DNA of 64,000 nt from Aquilaria yunnanensis (taxonomy: Eukaryota > Streptophyta > Magnoliopsida > Malvales > Thymelaeaceae): assembly GCA_039654915.1 (NCBI GenBank), contig CM077596.1, positions 53,690,501 through 53,754,500 of the forward strand, in the 5' to 3' direction. This document shows, one piece after another, positions 62,058-64,000 of this stretch. Made by a program: the position numbers and the translations under genes. The notes beneath the pieces were generated by a model. That model was not told the origin of the DNA. It saw only the letters and a program-made list of their open reading frames with translations, and did not search any database. Position 1 is the stretch's first letter, and every line of letters begins with the position of its first letter.

Positions 62058-62606
62058 ATGGATTTTACTCTTTCCGCCCTCCGAAAGTATTTTCCTTCCT
62101 TCCCAATAAATATTCTAAAAAAGATTTACCAAGCTAGATGTGAAAGACTCAGAGTATTTATGCACAAAGGCATTCCTGATAATGTGCGGTGGTTAATTGA
62201 AGCTAATGTCCGTTCGGCTGGTGAAGTTTCAGAAGCATTCATACCCCGTACGCCCAGCTTAGGTAAAAGCGCTTATGCCAAAAAGTGAAGAGCAAAGAGG
62301 CTAGGTGTCTGTCATAAATGCGGACGATGGAATTACGATACTAAATGTCATTCTTTAGGGATGACCACCAGAAATCTTGAAGATAAAAGAAAGTTCATCA
62401 AGAATGGCCTGCGTAAGGAATCTCTGGAAGATATCTGAGGGACTATTGAAACGCATTCTTGTGAAATAGTGCAATATGAAATTATCCATTTATGGATAAC
62501 TTTTCATAAAGAGCGAAACCGTTACAGTCTTGAGAATCTGACTTTAAAAGACCCTGTTTGCCAGTTTGTAAGAAAACTGGATGAGAAGCAACTCCTCGAC
62601 TCATAG
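62058..62606 (+). pseudogene. Carlavirus nucleic-acid-binding-protein-like frame, copy B
   Basis: Same 549-bp length as copy A. ATG 62058, final TAG 62604-62606, with in-frame TGA at 62286-62288 (inside the basic block) and 62436-62438. The N-terminal part is intact here where A has a stop. The zinc motif reads CHKCGRWNYDTKC: Cys 85, 88 and 97 are kept, the one at 93 is Tyr. Copies A and B therefore differ in their breaks but not in length, which suggests that the frame was coding when duplicated. Neighbour on the right is the LOG-like gene, 307 bases away. Confidence 0.6.
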
Positions 62607-62644
62607 AAGACGTTGAAGCCGTTACTGGACGTAAAACTAGTGGA

Positions 62645-62835
62645 AGATGTGAACCATAGTCACGACTACTGTACATGCTAGCTGTCATTTTGGAAAATTT
62701 CCTTCTCTTCTGACAATAATGTACCTGCTCCTGTAAATGTAATTCACATGAGCCACAGTCACGACTACTGCACATGCTAGCTGCCATCTTTGAAAATTTT
62801 CCTCCTCTTCCAACAATAATGTACCTACTCTTCTA
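62645..62835 (+). repeat. Two-copy repeat, about 100 bp, upstream of the LOG-like gene
   Basis: GTGAACCATAGTCACGACTACTG (split over positions 62648-62670) recurs as GAGCCACAGTCACGACTACTG from about 62751, each followed by CATGCTAGCTG and ACAATAATGTACCT. One copy is present after frame A. The extra copy makes the LOG promoter region longer than that of copy B. Confidence 0.85.
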
Positions 62836-62865
62836 AATCTAATTATTGCATTATCTTTTCACCTC

Positions 62866-62873
62866 TATAAATA
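62866..62873 (+). promoter_or_regulatory. TATA box of the LOG-like gene
   Basis: TATAAATA in ACCTCTATAAATAAATCC, 48 bases before the ATG at 62914. Transcription would start roughly 30 bases downstream, leaving a very short leader. Confidence 0.6.
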
Positions 62874-62913
62874 AATCCTCTTCTTTTCATTTCTCACAAG
62901 GTTAACGATAGGA

Positions 62914-63542
62914 ATGGAGAAAACCTCAACTCATAAATCCCGAAGTATTTGTGTATTTTCTGGGGCTTTTCCTGGAAAAGATGAAGAGTATTTAAAGGTA
63001 GCCAACCATTTGGGTAGAGTATTAGCTGAGCGAAAAATACATTTAGTTTATGGAGGAGGCAATGTCGGATTAATGAGAGGTGTAGCATCAGCAGCATCTC
63101 TAGGAGGAAGCCAAGTTTTGGGCATTATCCCGGACCTTTGAAACTAGTTTCTAGGGGCACGATTGGAGAAGAATTAGTGGTTAAAAATTTGCAAAAGCGT
63201 GTGTTACAAATGCTTTTAAATGCTGATGCTTTTATCGCTCTACCAGGTGGTTTTGGCACATTGGGAGAAATCTTCCAAATTGCTTCCATGGCCCAACTTA
63301 ATTTGCACAAGAAACCCATTGGGCTGTTGAATGTTAACAATTTCTTTCCAGGTTTGATATCTTTTGTGGATTACGCTGTGCAGAAGAATTTCATATCAAA
63401 AGTGGCGCGACGAATCCTAATATCTGCAACAACTGCTGAAGAATTGCTAGATAAAATGCAAGCTTTTGTTCCTAAACTAGATCCAGTGATGATTCAGATA
63501 GACTGGACACGACGGTCTTTTCCGACCAGTTCCATCCTATAA
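62914..63542 (+). pseudogene. LOG: LOG-like cytokinin riboside 5'-monophosphate phosphoribohydrolase, intronless, one frameshift
   Basis: LOG enzymes release active cytokinin bases from their nucleotides in the cytosol. Seen: SICVFSGAFPGK near the N-terminus, LVYGGGNVGLM, then after a frame change LPGGFGTLGE (the family's PGGxGTxxE signature complete, in the second part near 63240) and KPIGLLNV. Total about 209 codons, close to the usual 200-220. The first frame runs 62914-63141 and ends IIPDL then TGA. The second is open from about 63132 to TAA at 63540-63542. A single small indel near 63130-63137 explains the break. Plant LOG genes of the classic type have several introns; none is present here. 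This copy is inactive unless the indel is an assembly error. Confidence 0.85.
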
Positions 63543-64000
63543 TTGTCGTTTACCCAGCTTGTTGAAGCATTGTGGAAGAAGAAGTGGTCCGATCTGTTCT
63601 TCTTGTCCTTTAGTTTTATTGTCAGCATTTTTTTTCGTGTTTCAGTTTTTCTTTTCGGGGAATTTCTTCTTTCTTTTTACCTTTTAGGATAGTTTGTTCA
63701 TGCTGATATTAAAACCATAGGACAAAGCCTTTAGTTTGGAATGGCCGAGTAAGGAGTAATTTTTTTTCTCTTGAGACGCATCCTATTAGGTCTACTAGTC
63801 ATGACATTTTGGGGTAGCTAAGCTTCAACCTTATTTGGATGACATATCTCACAAGGGAATCTATGTTTTCTAAAGAAAATATTAGATGAAACCTTGGATA
63901 TTGATTCCAAACATCCGTTTCCTTACATAATTTGTTTGTTTTATTTCTCATCATCAAGATTCACTCGTTTCATGGAAGTTTAAATTTTTGCACTCGCCTG
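63543..64000 (+). other. 3' flank of the LOG-like gene, no feature
   Basis: T-rich sequence consistent with a 3' untranslated region at first, then unassigned. No LTR start matching the Ogre 5' LTR is seen. Confidence 0.4.

Larger units (their letters stand above)
61109..62880 (+). repeat. Tandem duplication of an ORF-plus-promoter cassette
   Basis: Unit A (about 61109-61950) and unit B (about 61950-62880) are homologous over 5' flank (GTGACTCTC..AGTCGGTT near 61140 and 61980), ORF (same 549-bp length, no indels) and 3' flank (GAAGACGTTGAAG, GTTACTGGACGTAAAAC). The ORF starts are 837 bp apart. The 3' flank of each unit carries the TATA box preceding the next frame. Confidence 0.9.

Noticed and set aside
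62914..63542. LOG as a functional host gene
   Set aside because: The frame change near 63130-63137 divides the conserved region after IIP; without proof of a sequencing error it must be called broken.
40841..63545. The entire right third as one giant retrotransposon with the 40841 LTR as its 5' LTR
   Set aside because: A second LTR end with a primer site at 50291-50312 and an Ogre-type order show a separate element; the 40841 LTR family is shared with the solo LTR at 10056, not with the Ogre LTR.

Overview
The window is plant nuclear DNA, most probably from a eudicot with a large, repeat-rich genome. Recognisable host fragments (a TAD2-type tRNA deaminase, REC/FMT, a GONST-type sugar-nucleotide transporter, HSP70, LOG) are plant-like and carry plant-style introns. 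The transposon set is also plant: a chromodomain Ty3/gypsy element, Ty1/copia, an Ogre/Tat element, CACTA elements and an L1-type LINE. I see no clearly intact host gene. Almost everything is nested transposable elements or broken gene copies.

Layout. (1) 1-3035: 398-bp inverted arms around a 2.2-kb spacer. (2) 3126-5970: a six-exon TAD2-like gene with a stop in exon 1, followed at 6658-6996 by two exons of a REC/FMT-like gene. (3) 8555-32964: one decayed L1-type LINE cut twice, by a gypsy element (8633-22293, target duplication GTTGT) and by a 7.2-kb CACTA element (23231-30426, duplication AGC). Each gypsy LTR has itself received a solo LTR (10056-11204 and 18036-20854). The CACTA element carries exons of a GONST-type transporter. 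(4) 33178-34845: a second, 1.67-kb CACTA element (duplication ACA). (5) 35095-35226: a fragment of an HSP70 gene starting at its conserved intron boundary. (6) 35737-40840: a Ty1/copia element with 5' LTR, gag and pol, interrupted at 40841 by another LTR element. The LTR of that element is split by a solo LTR (40863-43598, duplication TCCAG). Its interior holds an intron-containing gene resembling the 'putative plant transposon protein' family. (7) About 47.66-59.79 kb: an Ogre/Tat element with tandem-repeat-rich LTR, tRNA-type primer site, ORF1, gag, protease with G-patch, a 193-bp intron, reverse transcriptase, two RNase H domains and integrase. (8) 60.8-63.5 kb: a tandemly built cassette of two 549-bp intronless reading frames whose centre resembles the nucleic-acid-binding (cysteine-rich) proteins of carlaviruses, followed by an intronless LOG-like cytokinin-activating enzyme gene with one frameshift. 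TATA boxes precede the second frame and the LOG copy, and the spacers are related in sequence.

The nesting gives an insertion order: LINE first, then gypsy and CACTA, then the solo LTRs; copia first, then the second LTR element, then its internal solo LTR and, probably, Ogre. The most unusual part is the last 3 kb. The pairing of virus-like zinc-motif frames with a LOG gene, downstream of an Ogre integrase, is not explained by ordinary retrotransposon content. All three frames are broken, so it is best read as a decayed copy of something that may be intact elsewhere in this genome.
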